DNA of 64,000 nt from Gluconobacter thailandicus F149-1 = NBRC 100600 (GCF_000964465.1 NZ_BANH01000015.1:62001-126000); one strand, 5' to 3'; shown: positions 27,942 through 37,437, numbered from the stretch's first letter. The notes: generated by a model not told the origin, from the letters alone. Program-made: numbers and translations.

Positions 27942-29324
27942 ATGACACTTCGTTCCGTCTTTGCCGGACTGCTTCTGGCCACGCCCGCCACATTTCTGGC
28001 GCTCCCGGCACAGGCCGAACCCGTGGCCTTCGATCATGCCCGTCTGATTGACGGAACGGGCGATCCAGTCCGGGAGAACGTCACGGTCGTCATTAATGAC
28101 GGGCGGATCGTGTCCGTCGGCATTCCGGCTCCGGCTGAAGCAGAGCATGTCGATCTGAGTGGCAAAACGCTTCTGCCCGCCCTCATCAGCGATCACAGTC
28201 ATGTCGGAATCATCAAAGGAACATCCGGGGGTAGTGATAACTATACCCGTGATAACATTCTCGCAGCCCTGAAACAGTACAGCGATTATGGTGTCCTGAC
28301 CGTGACGTCCCTGGGCCTGAACCGTTCCCCTCTCTTTGACGATCTACGGAAGGAGCAGCACGCAGGAAAAAATCCTGGCGCTGACCTGTTCGGCGTGGAT
28401 CAGGGAATTGGCGTTCCGGATGGCGCGCCTCCCGCCGCCATGGTCAAAGGTCTCGGGCCCGATCAGGTCTATCGCCCTTCGACCCCGCAGGAGGCCCGTC
28501 AGGACGTGGACCGTATGATCGCGGAACATACGGATCTGGTGAAGCTGTGGGTGGATGATTTCCGGAACGGCGTCCCGAATGGCAAGACCCTTCCCAAAAT
28601 GTCGCCAGATATCTATCGCGCGGTCATTGATGAGGCCCATGAGCACAACACCCGTGTGGCTGTGCATATCCATGATCTCGATATCGCCAAAGCCGTTGTT
28701 GATGCTGGGGCTAATATCCTGGCGCATGGCGTACGGGACCAGTCGGTCGATCAGGCGCTTATAACGGCCATGAAAGCGCGGGGTGTCTGGTACATCGCGA
28801 CACTGGATCTGGATGAAGCGAACTATCTTTTCGCCGAGCACCCCGATCTGCTCAATGTCCCCTTTGTTGCCGCTGCGATTGATCCGGTTCTCAGGGCTCA
28901 ACTCTCCAATGTCGAGTGGCGTCAGAAAACGGTGGCCAACCCTTTGACGGCAGCGTCCCACAAGGCTGTTGCCATGAACCAGAAGAACCTGCTTGCTCTT
29001 TACCGGGCTGGCGTGAAAATCGGTTTCGGTACGGATTCCGGGGCTGCTCCCACGCGCCTTCCCGGGTTTGCCGAGCACCGTGAACTGGCCCTGACCGTCG
29101 AAGCCGGTCTGACCCCTCTTGAGGCCATTCATCTGGCCACGGGGAATGCAGCAGACCTTCTGGAACTGGATGATCGCGGCGTCATACAGCCTGGTCGTCG
29201 TGCGGATATGCTGGTCGTCCGGGGAGCGCCGGATCAGACCATCGCTGACATTGATCAGGTGGATCAGGTCTGGCAACGTGGTGTTTTGGTAAGTCACGGA
29301 CCCGTGCTGCACTCTGATAACTAA
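27942..29324 (+). CDS. secreted amidohydrolase-family protein
   Basis: 460 residues with a Sec signal peptide (MTLRSVFAGLLLATPATFLA, cleavage after AQA). The mature enzyme has the amidohydrolase fold of the imidazolonepropionase/prolidase-like group: VAFDHARLIDGTGDP, the metal motif LISDHSHVGII, VAVHIHDLDIAKAVVDAG, FGTDSGAAPT and the C-terminal EAIHLATGNAADLLELDDRG with GRRADMLVVRG. It is likely a periplasmic metal-dependent hydrolase; the substrate is unknown. It follows the ABC exporter by 104 bases. Confidence 0.88.
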   Translation: MTLRSVFAGLLLATPATFLALPAQAEPVAFDHARLIDGTGDPVRENVTVVINDGRIVSVGIPAPAEAEHVDLSGKTLLPALISDHSHVGIIKGTSGGSDNYTRDNILAALKQYSDYGVLTVTSLGLNRSPLFDDLRKEQHAGKNPGADLFGVDQGIGVPDGAPPAAMVKGLGPDQVYRPSTPQEARQDVDRMIAEHTDLVKLWVDDFRNGVPNGKTLPKMSPDIYRAVIDEAHEHNTRVAVHIHDLDIAKAVVDAGANILAHGVRDQSVDQALITAMKARGVWYIATLDLDEANYLFAEHPDLLNVPFVAAAIDPVLRAQLSNVEWRQKTVANPLTAASHKAVAMNQKNLLALYRAGVKIGFGTDSGAAPTRLPGFAEHRELALTVEAGLTPLEAIHLATGNAADLLELDDRGVIQPGRRADMLVVRGAPDQTIADIDQVDQVWQRGVLVSHGPVLHSDN

Positions 29325-29635
29325 TCGGGTCGTTCCATGATGTCATTAATCTGCGAAGCATCGGATGTTCTGCGTATTATCAGAAATCACGATCAGGCAG
29401 AAAAAATCATGAATTTTCGATAAGTATCGTTATAAAGTCGTCTTTCCCGATAGCGCTGTTCTGCCTATATCTGTTGCGGCTGCTTCCGCTGTGGGAGCAG
29501 CGTATTTCTGGCGGAATAGGCAAGAGGCGAAAACTGGCTGAAATTTATGGCCTTTTCTTTGGAAAGTCTTGCCTCTCGCCTGCAACAGAACTGTCACCGG
29601 TCTGAGAATTGCGCACTCGACCGCAGGAAAAAGCC
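29325..29635. other. AT-richer intergenic region with hairpin
   Basis: 311 bases with no gene I can support. It holds a strong hairpin, GCTGCTTCC at 29479-29487 pairing with GGGAGCAGC at 29493-29501 (one G-U), loop GCTGT, without a T-run. Further on, GGCAAGAGGC near 29518 is nearly complementary to GCCTCTCGCC near 29573, so the leader of the next gene may fold. The region is more AT-rich than its surroundings. Confidence 0.4.
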
Positions 29636-30097
29636 ATGTCTCATCTGGCTGGAAAAAAGCGCATGCCTTCTCTCGACTACCTCATATCTGACCCTGATCT
29701 TCACCTTCTTCTGGAAGATGGAGCTCTGATCCGTGCCGCACGCTGGCAGGGGCATCACGCCCTGTTCATGCTTCCCGAGATTCCACACCACCTCTGGATC
29801 GTGTCCCGACAAAACAGCCACTTCAGCCCGTTTGGAGAGCGTGGGGTGCTGATAGGGGACATCACCTTTTATGATCAATTTGGTGCCCACCGTCTCACCT
29901 CTCATCTGACATCGGTCCCCGGAAAAGGGTGGGGCCCTCGGGAAGGGTCTCTGTCGCGATGGACCAGTGGGCGCGCCCTGCTGGAGTTCGACTGTTCCCC
30001 CAACAGTACGGCGGGCATACTGTCCATGGAAGTATGTTCAACGGGCCCATATCGTCTGTGGCCCCATGAAGAGCCACAACAACCTCCTGCGGTGTAG
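29636..30097 (+). CDS. hypothetical protein
   Basis: 153 residues, no signal peptide or membrane segment. It contains SDPDLHLLLEDGALIRAARW, HHALFMLPEIPHHLWIVSRQ and ITFYDQFGAHRLTSHLTSVPG. The alternation of hydrophobic and polar residues suggests a beta-rich fold. AGGAAAAAGCC before the ATG is a good ribosome site, and the frame ends just before the convergent rdgB gene. I do not recognise a family. Composition is somewhat unlike the neighbours, so a recent arrival is possible. Confidence 0.55.
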   Translation: MSHLAGKKRMPSLDYLISDPDLHLLLEDGALIRAARWQGHHALFMLPEIPHHLWIVSRQNSHFSPFGERGVLIGDITFYDQFGAHRLTSHLTSVPGKGWGPREGSLSRWTSGRALLEFDCSPNSTAGILSMEVCSTGPYRLWPHEEPQQPPAV

Positions 30098-30105
30098 GAG
30101 ACGTT

Positions 30106-30705
30106 TCAGCTTTCCACACAGTCCTTCAGGAAGAGTGCGAAAGCACGGCCGCGATGGCTGAGCGCGTTCTTCTCGCTCTCACCCATCTCGGCAAAAGTCC
30201 GTGTCTCGCCTTCCGGTACGAACATGGGATCATAACCATGGCCATGTTCCCCGCGAGGCGGCCAGACCGTTTGACCATGGCATTCGCCCACGATGGAATG
30301 TGTTTCTCCATCAGGCCAGGCGAGACACAGTGCAGCGACAAAGGATGCCGCATGGTCGGTCGTATCACCCCTCTCCCGATGTACGCGCTCCATGGCGATG
30401 GTCATGTCTTTCGTCGGGCCGCCCCAGCGTGCTGAGTAGACGCCGGGCTGGCCACCCAACGCTGAAACGCAGAAGCCGGAATCATCGGCCAGGGCCGGTA
30501 GTCCGGATGCGCGGGCTGCAGCCAGAGCCTTGATCTCGGAGTTGCCGACGAATGTATCGGCTGTTTCTTCCGGTTCAGGAAGGTTCAGTTCCCCTGCAGA
30601 AACGACCGTGATGCCGCTTTCTGCCAGCAGGGTAGAGAATTCACGCAGCTTCCCGGCATTGTGGCTGGCAAGAACGATTTTTGATCCACGGGACAGACGA
30701 CGCAT
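30106..30705 (-). CDS. rdgB: XTP/dITP diphosphatase (non-canonical purine NTP pyrophosphatase)
   Basis: HAM1/RdgB-family house-cleaning enzyme of 199 residues that hydrolyses dITP and XTP to monophosphates, keeping deaminated purines out of DNA. The motifs KIVLASHNAGKLREF at the N-terminus, FVGNSEIKALAAARASGLP, ADDSGFCVSALGGQPGVYSARW and the C-terminal GHGYDPMFVPEG with LSHRGRAF are intact. The start ATG shares one base with the rph stop, and GGAGA lies in the rph end, so the two genes are coupled. Confidence 0.95.
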   Translation of the reverse strand: MRRLSRGSKIVLASHNAGKLREFSTLLAESGITVVSAGELNLPEPEETADTFVGNSEIKALAAARASGLPALADDSGFCVSALGGQPGVYSARWGGPTKDMTIAMERVHRERGDTTDHAASFVAALCLAWPDGETHSIVGECHGQTVWPPRGEHGHGYDPMFVPEGETRTFAEMGESEKNALSHRGRAFALFLKDCVES

Positions 30706-31415
30706 CACAGGGTCTCCAGTGCAGCATTCTGAGCTTCGAACAGCTTGGCTGTGCCAAGTCGGGCCAGGCGGAGCAGTTCAAGGAAATCATGGTCCTGAAA
30801 GGGAGAGGTCTCTGCCGTTCCCTGAATTTCCACGATGCCACCCTCTGCCGTCAGAACAAAATTCGTGTCGGCTTGTGCGGCGCTGTCTTCAATGTAATCC
30901 AGATCCAGCACGGCTCCCGCTGTCGTCAGACCACAGGACACAGCAGCGACCTGCGCTGTCACAACCGAAGACAGCTTGGCTTTTCGCAGCGCCAGGGAAA
31001 GCGCCACCCACGCGCCGGTAATGGATGCACATCGCGTGCCGCCATCAGCATTCAGGACATCGCAATCCAGCGTGATAGTCCGTTCGCCCAGTTTCTTCAG
31101 ATTGACGCAGGGGCGCAGGGAACGGGCGATCAGCCGCTGGATTTCCTGCGTGCGGCCTGACTGCTTGCCCTTGGACGCTTCCCGGTGTCCGCGCTGATGC
31201 GTAGCGCGGGGCAGCATGCCATATTCGGCATTGATCCAGCCCTGTCCCTTGTTGCGCAGGAAAGGCGGCACCTTGTTCTCGATCGACGCCGTGCAAAGCA
31301 CTTCCGTTCCACCAACCCGGATCAGCGCAGACCCTTCCGCATGGCGGGCGAAGCCTGGCTCGATGGATACGGGGCGACCTTCGTCGCTGGCGCGGCCAGA
31401 CGGACGCTTTGTCAT
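30705..31415 (-). CDS. rph: ribonuclease PH
   Basis: Phosphorolytic 3'-5' exoribonuclease of 236 residues that trims tRNA 3' ends. [64 protein letters not shown] and [19 protein letters not shown] are the family's conserved blocks. The start at 31415 gives the usual length; the frame upstream to 31487 runs into the divergent hrcA leader. It forms an operon with rdgB. Confidence 0.96.
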   Translation of the reverse strand: MTKRPSGRASDEGRPVSIEPGFARHAEGSALIRVGGTEVLCTASIENKVPPFLRNKGQGWINAEYGMLPRATHQRGHREASKGKQSGRTQEIQRLIARSLRPCVNLKKLGERTITLDCDVLNADGGTRCASITGAWVALSLALRKAKLSSVVTAQVAAVSCGLTTAGAVLDLDYIEDSAAQADTNFVLTAEGGIVEIQGTAETSPFQDHDFLELLRLARLGTAKLFEAQNAALETL

Positions 31416-31498
31416 GCGAAAAAATCCTCTCTTAGAAGCGAGTCCTGCCTCTACCGCGTTTGACGAGAACGCTTCCAGCCCCGACATACAGTTTTACC

Positions 31499-32569
31499 AT
31501 GATGAGATCTGACCCTTCCTTCTTCCGCATGTCGAACTCCTTTCCTTCCGGGCTTGGAGACAGGGAAGCTGCGATCCTGCGGGAAATCGTCGAGGAATAT
31601 GTCGAAACAGGCGAACCGATCGGCAGCCGAACGCTGGCACAGCGCCTCAATCTGGCTCTGTCTCCCGCGACGATCCGTAACGTCATGGCAGATCTTGCCC
31701 GGGCTGGACTGCTCTTCAGTCCCCACGTATCCGCGGGCCGTCTGCCGACGGAGAAGGGCGTCAAACTCTTCGTGGAGGGTCTTCTTCAGTTCGGTGCCCT
31801 GACCGAAGAAGACCGCGCCAGCATCGATAGCCGACTGGAAATCCACGGGCGCTCCTATCAGGAGACGCTGGCGGAAGCGTCCTCCATGCTGTCTGGCCTG
31901 TCTTCAGCCGCTGGTCTGGTATTGGCACCCAAGTCTGATGCCACACTCAAGCATATCGAGTTCGTTGCTCTCGGTCCGGGTCGCGTTCTGGTCGTGCTCG
32001 TGAGTTCTGACGGTCAGGTGGAAAACCGGATCATCGAAACACCGCCCGGCCTTCCTCATTCCGCCCTCGTTGAAGCGGGAAACTATCTGAACGCCCATCT
32101 CGGAGACCTGACACTCGGAACGCTTAAAGAGAGGGTCAGCAGGGAAATGGAGGCCAACCGCCACGAACTGGATGCTCTGACCGCCAGCGTGATTGAGAGC
32201 GGCCTTGCTACATGGGATGCGGATGGTGGCACTCTGTTCGTGCGCGGACAGGGCAAGCTTCTGGCAGACATTACCGAAATCGAGCGCCTGACAACCATCC
32301 GGATGTTGTTCGATCATCTGGAAACGCAGGAAACCATGCTTCAGCTCCTGCAACTCGCAGACGCCTCGGAAGGTGTGCGGATCTATATCGGCAGCGAGAG
32401 CGGGATGTTCGGCATGTCCGGCGTTTCCATGATCGTGGCTCCCGCGCGGAACGAAGCCCAGAAGATCGTAGGTGCCATCGGCGTCATCGGGCCGACACGC
32501 CTCAATTACGGACGGATCGTGCCTGTCGTGGATTACACGGCCCGGATGGTCGGACGCCTGCTGGGATAG
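31499..32569 (+). CDS. hrcA: heat-inducible transcription repressor HrcA
   Basis: About 356 residues. HrcA represses groESL and dnaK operons by binding the CIRCE inverted repeat. The N-terminal winged helix reads AILREIVEEYVETGEPIGSRT and LSPATIRNVMADLARAGLL, then the diagnostic SPHVSAGRLPTEKG. The C-terminus has VSMIVAPARNEAQKIVGAIGVIGPTRLNYGR. The start is uncertain: ATG at 31499, 31502 and 31529 are in frame, none with a clear ribosome site. It is divergent from rph; grpE does not follow. Confidence 0.93.
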   Translation: MMRSDPSFFRMSNSFPSGLGDREAAILREIVEEYVETGEPIGSRTLAQRLNLALSPATIRNVMADLARAGLLFSPHVSAGRLPTEKGVKLFVEGLLQFGALTEEDRASIDSRLEIHGRSYQETLAEASSMLSGLSSAAGLVLAPKSDATLKHIEFVALGPGRVLVVLVSSDGQVENRIIETPPGLPHSALVEAGNYLNAHLGDLTLGTLKERVSREMEANRHELDALTASVIESGLATWDADGGTLFVRGQGKLLADITEIERLTTIRMLFDHLETQETMLQLLQLADASEGVRIYIGSESGMFGMSGVSMIVAPARNEAQKIVGAIGVIGPTRLNYGRIVPVVDYTARMVGRLLG

Positions 32570-32631
32570 TGACTGCAACCCTTCCGCATTTTCGCTGTTG
32601 AATCCCGCGTCCGTCGGAAAGGAAAGAGTCC

Positions 32632-33516
32632 ATGGCTACGATTGACGCAAAGAAGTCCGGTACGTTCCTCATTGGTGGTGACCTCAAGGTGCATCGCCTC
32701 GGATTTGGTGCCATGCGCATCACCGGCAAGGGCATCTGGGACGAACCACCAGACCACGAGGAAGTGATTCAGACCCTCGAAAGTCTTCCAAAATTCGGTG
32801 TCGATTTCATCGACACGGCAGATTCCTATGGTCCGTCCGTTTCGGAAAATCTGATTCGCGAAGTGCTGTATCCCTACAAGAAGATGGTCATTGCCACGAA
32901 AGGTGGTCTGACCCGACATGGCCCGGATATATGGAAACCTGTCGGCAACCCGGACTATCTGCGGCAGTGCATTCTCATGTCCATGCGACGACTGGGCGTG
33001 GAGCGCATAGATCTCTGGCAGCTTCATCGTATCGGCCCGGATTGTCCGGCAGAAAAGCAGTTCGAGGCGATTGCCAAATTTCGCGAAGAGGGTCTGATCC
33101 GACATGTAGGCCTGTCGGAAGTGAGCGTGAAGGACATCAAGCTCGCGCAGAAATACTTCCCGGTCTCCACCGTCCAGAATCGTTTCAATCTTGTGGATCG
33201 CAAGTCCGAAGACGTGCTGGATTTCTGCACCAAGGAAAACATCGGGTTCATCCCGTGGGCACCTCTGGCCGCCGGGGAACTCGCCAAACCCGGTACGGAT
33301 ATGGACAAGATCGCCCATCGACATCGTGCAGACGCCGGACAGATCGCCCTTGCATGGCTTCTGAAGCGTTCGCCCGTCATTCTGCCTATCCCGGGCACAG
33401 GAAGCAGGGCGCATCTGGCCTCGAACGTTCGTGCGGCTTCACTGAAACTCAATGACGAAGAGTTTGCCGTGCTTGATCGGCAAGGGCAGGACGTCTGGCA
33501 GAAATCCGCAGCCTGA
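32632..33516 (+). CDS. aldo/keto reductase
   Basis: NADPH-dependent oxidoreductase of 294 residues with a TIM-barrel fold. The catalytic tetrad can be placed: Asp in DFIDTADSYGPS, Tyr in the same motif, Lys in VIATKGGLTRHG and His in LWQLHRIGPD. The C-terminal cofactor segment is PVILPIPGTGSRAHLASN. It belongs to the general YdbC/AKR group; the substrate is unknown. GGAAAGAG lies upstream of the ATG. It follows hrcA by 62 bases. Confidence 0.9.
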   Translation: MATIDAKKSGTFLIGGDLKVHRLGFGAMRITGKGIWDEPPDHEEVIQTLESLPKFGVDFIDTADSYGPSVSENLIREVLYPYKKMVIATKGGLTRHGPDIWKPVGNPDYLRQCILMSMRRLGVERIDLWQLHRIGPDCPAEKQFEAIAKFREEGLIRHVGLSEVSVKDIKLAQKYFPVSTVQNRFNLVDRKSEDVLDFCTKENIGFIPWAPLAAGELAKPGTDMDKIAHRHRADAGQIALAWLLKRSPVILPIPGTGSRAHLASNVRAASLKLNDEEFAVLDRQGQDVWQKSAA

Positions 33517-33532
33517 CCATAACGATCAAGAG

Positions 33533-33569
33533 CCGCTGAAAACTGTCACAAAATGACCCTTTTCAGCGG
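33533..33569. other. two-part perfect hairpin between reductase and mrcA
   Basis: CCGCTGAAAA at 33533-33542 pairs perfectly with TTTTCAGCGG at 33560-33569, and inside the loop GTCA pairs with TGAC around CAAAA. No T-run follows on the plus strand. It may be a terminator-like or mRNA-stability element. Confidence 0.45.
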
Positions 33570-33607
33570 GGGCGACGAACGGCTCGTTTCAGTGCTATGC
33601 AGTTTTC

Positions 33608-36238
33608 ATGACGCGCCGTTCCATTCGTTCCCGTAATCCGCAGGACCCCAGGGCCAGTATGCCCCGTGGGCCACGTTTCCGTCGTTTCCGCCAGTCTCTT
33701 GCGATTGTTGCCGGCGTTAGCCTGGTTGGCATTGCGGGTGTGGGTGTGCTCGGCTGGACCACATACGCCAAACTCGTGGCTGATCTGCCGAGCGTGGACA
33801 GCCTGCGGGCCTACCAGCCCCCAACCGTCAGCCGGATCTATGCGTCCGACGAACGGCTCATGGCCCAGCTTGCCAACGAGCGACGGATTTTTGTCCCGAT
33901 TGACGCCATTCCTGACAAGGTAAAGCGCGCTTTCCTGTCCACGGAAGACCATAACTTCTACACCCATGGTGGCGTGGACGTGATGGCGATTGCCCGCGCC
34001 GGCATGACGGACGTGTTCGCCCGTCACGGACGTCGCCCGCTTGGTGCCTCCACCATTACACAGCAGGTCGCCAAGGTCATGCTGCTCAACAGCAACGTCC
34101 TGACCATTGATCGCAAGATCAAGGAAGCCCTGCTGGCGATGAAGATAGAGCAGGTCCTGTCCAAGGATAAGATTCTCGAAATCTACCTGAACGGCATTTA
34201 TCTGGGGAACGGCGCCTTCGGTGTTGCCGCAGCCGCCCAGACCTATTTCAACAAACCGCTCGACCAGCTTGATGATGCGGAAGCCGCGTCTCTGGCGGCT
34301 CTTCCAAAGTCCCCGACGAATTACAATCCGTTCCTGCACCCGCAGACGGCTCTGATGCGTCGGAACATCGTTCTGGACCTGATGGCCGACAATGGCGTCA
34401 TCAGCCGCGAACAGGCGGAGCAGGACAAGAAAGAGCCCCTGGTTCCGCAGCAGAAGCAGCGTTTCGGTCCGCTCCAGGACTCCGAATGGTTTGGGGCGGA
34501 AGTCCGCCGCCAGCTGATCGGTCAGTATGGTGAGGACAAGGCCCTTCAGGGCGGCCTTGAAGTTCATACAAGTCTGGACCAGCCGCTTCAGGTGTCGGCA
34601 ACGAAGCTGCTGCATGAAGGGCTGATGAATTACGACAGGAGCCGCGGCGGCTGGCGCGGCCCGGTGCGTCATCTGGATGGAATTGACGCGGAAGGGTGGG
34701 AAGACAGCCTGAACAGGCTTTCCCCGCCGGCCGGAATGCTTCGTGAGTGGCGTCTGGGCGTTGTCTTGCCGGGTGGGTCCAAAGTCGGCTGGATTGAGGA
34801 GGGTGTTTCAAAGACCGGCCCGCTTCTGGCCACGGACCTGTCATGGGCCAGACGGATGCATCCGTTGCGTGCGGGTGATGTCATCATGATCGAACCGCAG
34901 GAAAGCGGCTCCGCTGCCTTGTGCCAGATTCCGCAGGTTGAAGGCGCCGTCGTGACGATGGACGTCCGGACAGGGCGCGTTCTGGCGCTGGTAGGAGGCT
35001 GGTCCTTCCATGAAAGCCAGTTCAACCGTGCAACGCAGGCGCTGCGTCAGCCGGGGTCGTCTTTCAAGCCATTCGTCTATCTGACGGCCATGGAGCAGGG
35101 AATTTCCCCATCCGAAAAGTTCGATGACTCCCCGGTTTCCTATGGAGACTGGCATCCAAAGAACTACGAGCACGATAACTGGGGCCCCACGACCCTTCAT
35201 GACGCGCTACGTGAGAGCCGCAACCTCGTGACAATCCGCGTCGCCGCCCATCTGGGTATGAAGGCTGTTGCGGATACGGCCATCAAAGCTGGTCTCGTGG
35301 ATCAGATGCCGCATGTGCTCCCCGCTGCTCTGGGCGCGGTCGAAACGACGGTGCTCAAGGAAGCGGCCGCCTATGCCAGCATCGCCGATGGTGGTCATGT
35401 CGTTACCCCCACGCTGGTTGACGATATTCAGGACCGTCTCGGAAATGTTGTCTGGCGCGCTCCGGGCCTGACATTGGCAACAACCCTGCAGGCACCTCCC
35501 GCTCCGCCGGTTGATCCTGCAACTCCTACGATTGTGCCAGCTGCGACGAATGCACAGCCTGCGCCAGCCCAGCCTGCTCCCACTCAGCCTGCACAGCCCG
35601 TTCCGGGAAGCATCACTGTTCCCGCGCTGACCGATACGCGTCCTGTGCTGGCGAGCGAAGCCAGCGCCTATCAGATCACGGCCATGCTTCAGGACGTGAT
35701 TGCCCACGGTACAGGCCGTATGGCGGGCGTAGGCATAGATCGGCCGATTGCCGGCAAGACCGGCACCAGCCAGGACTTCCATGATGCGTGGTTTGCTGGT
35801 TTCTCGCCGGATATCGTGACTGTCGTCTGGATTGGCTTCGATACGCCGCAGACGCTCGGCAAAAACGCGGATGGTGGCCGTATTGCTGGCCCGATCTGGA
35901 ACAAGATCATGAAAGTCGCCCTGGCCAATCGACCCAGGCTCGACTTCCGGGTGCCGGCGGACATTACTCTGGCGTCCTATAACACTGGCCGTATCAATGC
36001 GACGGACGGGTTCAAGGCAGATCAGGTTCCGGGCGCTTCGGTGGCTCTTCATGGCTTCGGTGCCGGTACGGAAGCCCTTACGGCTGCCGATACAGGCGCC
36101 GATGCTGCGATTTCCGATTCTGAAAGCGATATGGGCGATGCTGGTCCGCAGACCACTGGCCCAACGTCTAATCCCAAGGCGCAGGCTCAGAAACCTGCGC
36201 CATCTGATGGTGACATTGGTGTAGGTGGGCTGTACTGA
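33608..36238 (+). CDS. mrcA: penicillin-binding protein 1A (bifunctional)
   Basis: Class A PBP of 876 residues that polymerises and cross-links peptidoglycan. A cytoplasmic Arg-rich head and one membrane anchor (IVAGVSLVGIAGVGVLGW) precede the GT51 domain with the catalytic Glu in STEDHNFYTHGGVD and GASTITQQVAKVML. The transpeptidase has SxxK in GSSFKPF, SxN in SRN and KTGT in GKTGTSQDFHDAWFAG. A Pro/Ala/Gln-rich insertion (about residues 628-672) sits between the SRN and KTGT motifs. The C-terminus is a low-complexity tail. prfB follows by 38 bases. Confidence 0.95.
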   Translation: MTRRSIRSRNPQDPRASMPRGPRFRRFRQSLAIVAGVSLVGIAGVGVLGWTTYAKLVADLPSVDSLRAYQPPTVSRIYASDERLMAQLANERRIFVPIDAIPDKVKRAFLSTEDHNFYTHGGVDVMAIARAGMTDVFARHGRRPLGASTITQQVAKVMLLNSNVLTIDRKIKEALLAMKIEQVLSKDKILEIYLNGIYLGNGAFGVAAAAQTYFNKPLDQLDDAEAASLAALPKSPTNYNPFLHPQTALMRRNIVLDLMADNGVISREQAEQDKKEPLVPQQKQRFGPLQDSEWFGAEVRRQLIGQYGEDKALQGGLEVHTSLDQPLQVSATKLLHEGLMNYDRSRGGWRGPVRHLDGIDAEGWEDSLNRLSPPAGMLREWRLGVVLPGGSKVGWIEEGVSKTGPLLATDLSWARRMHPLRAGDVIMIEPQESGSAALCQIPQVEGAVVTMDVRTGRVLALVGGWSFHESQFNRATQALRQPGSSFKPFVYLTAMEQGISPSEKFDDSPVSYGDWHPKNYEHDNWGPTTLHDALRESRNLVTIRVAAHLGMKAVADTAIKAGLVDQMPHVLPAALGAVETTVLKEAAAYASIADGGHVVTPTLVDDIQDRLGNVVWRAPGLTLATTLQAPPAPPVDPATPTIVPAATNAQPAPAQPAPTQPAQPVPGSITVPALTDTRPVLASEASAYQITAMLQDVIAHGTGRMAGVGIDRPIAGKTGTSQDFHDAWFAGFSPDIVTVVWIGFDTPQTLGKNADGGRIAGPIWNKIMKVALANRPRLDFRVPADITLASYNTGRINATDGFKADQVPGASVALHGFGAGTEALTAADTGADAAISDSESDMGDAGPQTTGPTSNPKAQAQKPAPSDGDIGVGGLY

Positions 36239-36276
36239 GTGCAGCCAAATCACCTCGATAGAATGGAGGAATTATT

Positions 36277-37408
36277 ATGTCGGCCGAGACCGAAGCGCTC
36301 TCCGAACAGATCAAGCAGTCGGTGGCACTGCTGAGGAGGCATCTTTAACTGGGATGTCGCCACAACACGCCTCGCGGAACTGAACCACCGCGCGGAAGAC
36401 CCAGACCTGTGGAATGATGCTGATGCTGCCCAGAAGCTGATGCGCGAGCGGACAACGCTTGCCAATCAGATCGAGGGTGTCCAGCAGATTGAACAGGATG
36501 TCGAAGGCACTCTGGAACTTGTCGAACTCGCCGAAATGGAGAACGACACGGATCTGGTGCAGGAAGCCCTCACAACCCTTCGCGGGTTGGCGGCAGAAGT
36601 GCAGAAGCGCGAAATTGAAAGCCTGCTCTCCGGCGAAGCAGATTCCAATGACTGCTACGTCGAAGTAAACGCTGGCGCAGGTGGAACGGAAGCCCAGGAC
36701 TGGGCAGAAATGATCCTGCGCATGTACACCCGCTGGGCTGAACAGCACGGCTACAAGGTCACTTTCATTGAAAGCAGTGAAGGCGAACAGGCAGGCATCA
36801 AGTCCGCAACCATCCAGATCAGCGGCCATAACGCTTATGGCTGGATGAAGACGGAAGCCGGCGTGCATCGCCTCGTGCGGATCTCACCGTTCGATGCTGC
36901 AGCCCGTCGTCAGACGTCATTCGCGTCTGTCTGGGTTTACCCGGTAGTGGATGACTCCATCGAGGTAGAGATCAACGATTCGGATCTGCGTGTCGATACC
37001 TTCCGTGCCTCTGGCGCGGGTGGTCAGCACGTGAACAAGACCGACTCGGCTATCCGTATTACCCATATTCCCACCGGGATTGTGGTGGCCTGTCAGACTG
37101 ATCGTTCCCAGCACCGTAACCGTGCCAAGGCGATGGAGATGCTGAAAGCCCGGATGTACGAGGCCGAGCTTCAGAAGCGGGAAGCGGCTGCTGCCCAGAC
37201 CGAAGCCGCCAAGACGGACATCGGCTGGGGGCATCAGATTCGCTCCTACGTCCTTGCACCGTATCAGCTGGTCAAGGATCTGCGGACAGGGGTGGAGAAG
37301 GGCAATCCGGACGCCGTTCTCGATGGTGCCCTGGACGACTTCATGTCGGCTTCTCTGGCTCAGAGAGTGGGTGCGACACGCTCCGAAGCAAGTGCGTCAG
37401 CCCAGTAA
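36277..37408 (+). CDS. prfB: peptide chain release factor 2, programmed +1 frameshift
   Basis: RF2 releases peptides at UGA and UAA. The gene starts at ATG 36277 (GGAGG upstream), reads 23 codons to CTT at 36343-36345, meets in-frame TAA at 36346-36348, and must shift +1 so that AAC at 36347 follows; the long frame then runs to 37408, giving about 376 residues. The joined sequence (RRHL, then NWDVATTRLAELN) is typical RF2. Anticodon-like SPF (RISPFDAAARRQTSF) and the peptidyl-hydrolysis GGQ (GAGGQHVNKTDSA, about 248-250) are present. The mrcA-prfB order is common in alphaproteobacteria. Confidence 0.95.
36334..36349 (+). promoter_or_regulatory. prfB autoregulatory frameshift site, UAA variant
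   Basis: AGGAGG at 36334-36339, a 3-base spacer CAT, then CTT TAA C. This is the RF2 recoding signal: an internal Shine-Dalgarno stimulates +1 slippage on CUU when release at the following stop is slow. The stop is TAA here rather than the usual TGA. Confidence 0.9.
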
Positions 37409-37437
37409 GGGCGCTCAGACGCATTAAAACGAAACCG

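Noticed and set aside
35207-36253. 348-residue minus-strand frame opposite mrcA
   Set aside because: Antisense to conserved transpeptidase motifs; composition typical of shadow frames.
36277-36348. prfB as a pseudogene broken by an early TAA
   Set aside because: The stop sits exactly in a CTT TAA C context after AGGAGG, which is the known RF2 recoding signal, and the joined product is normal RF2.
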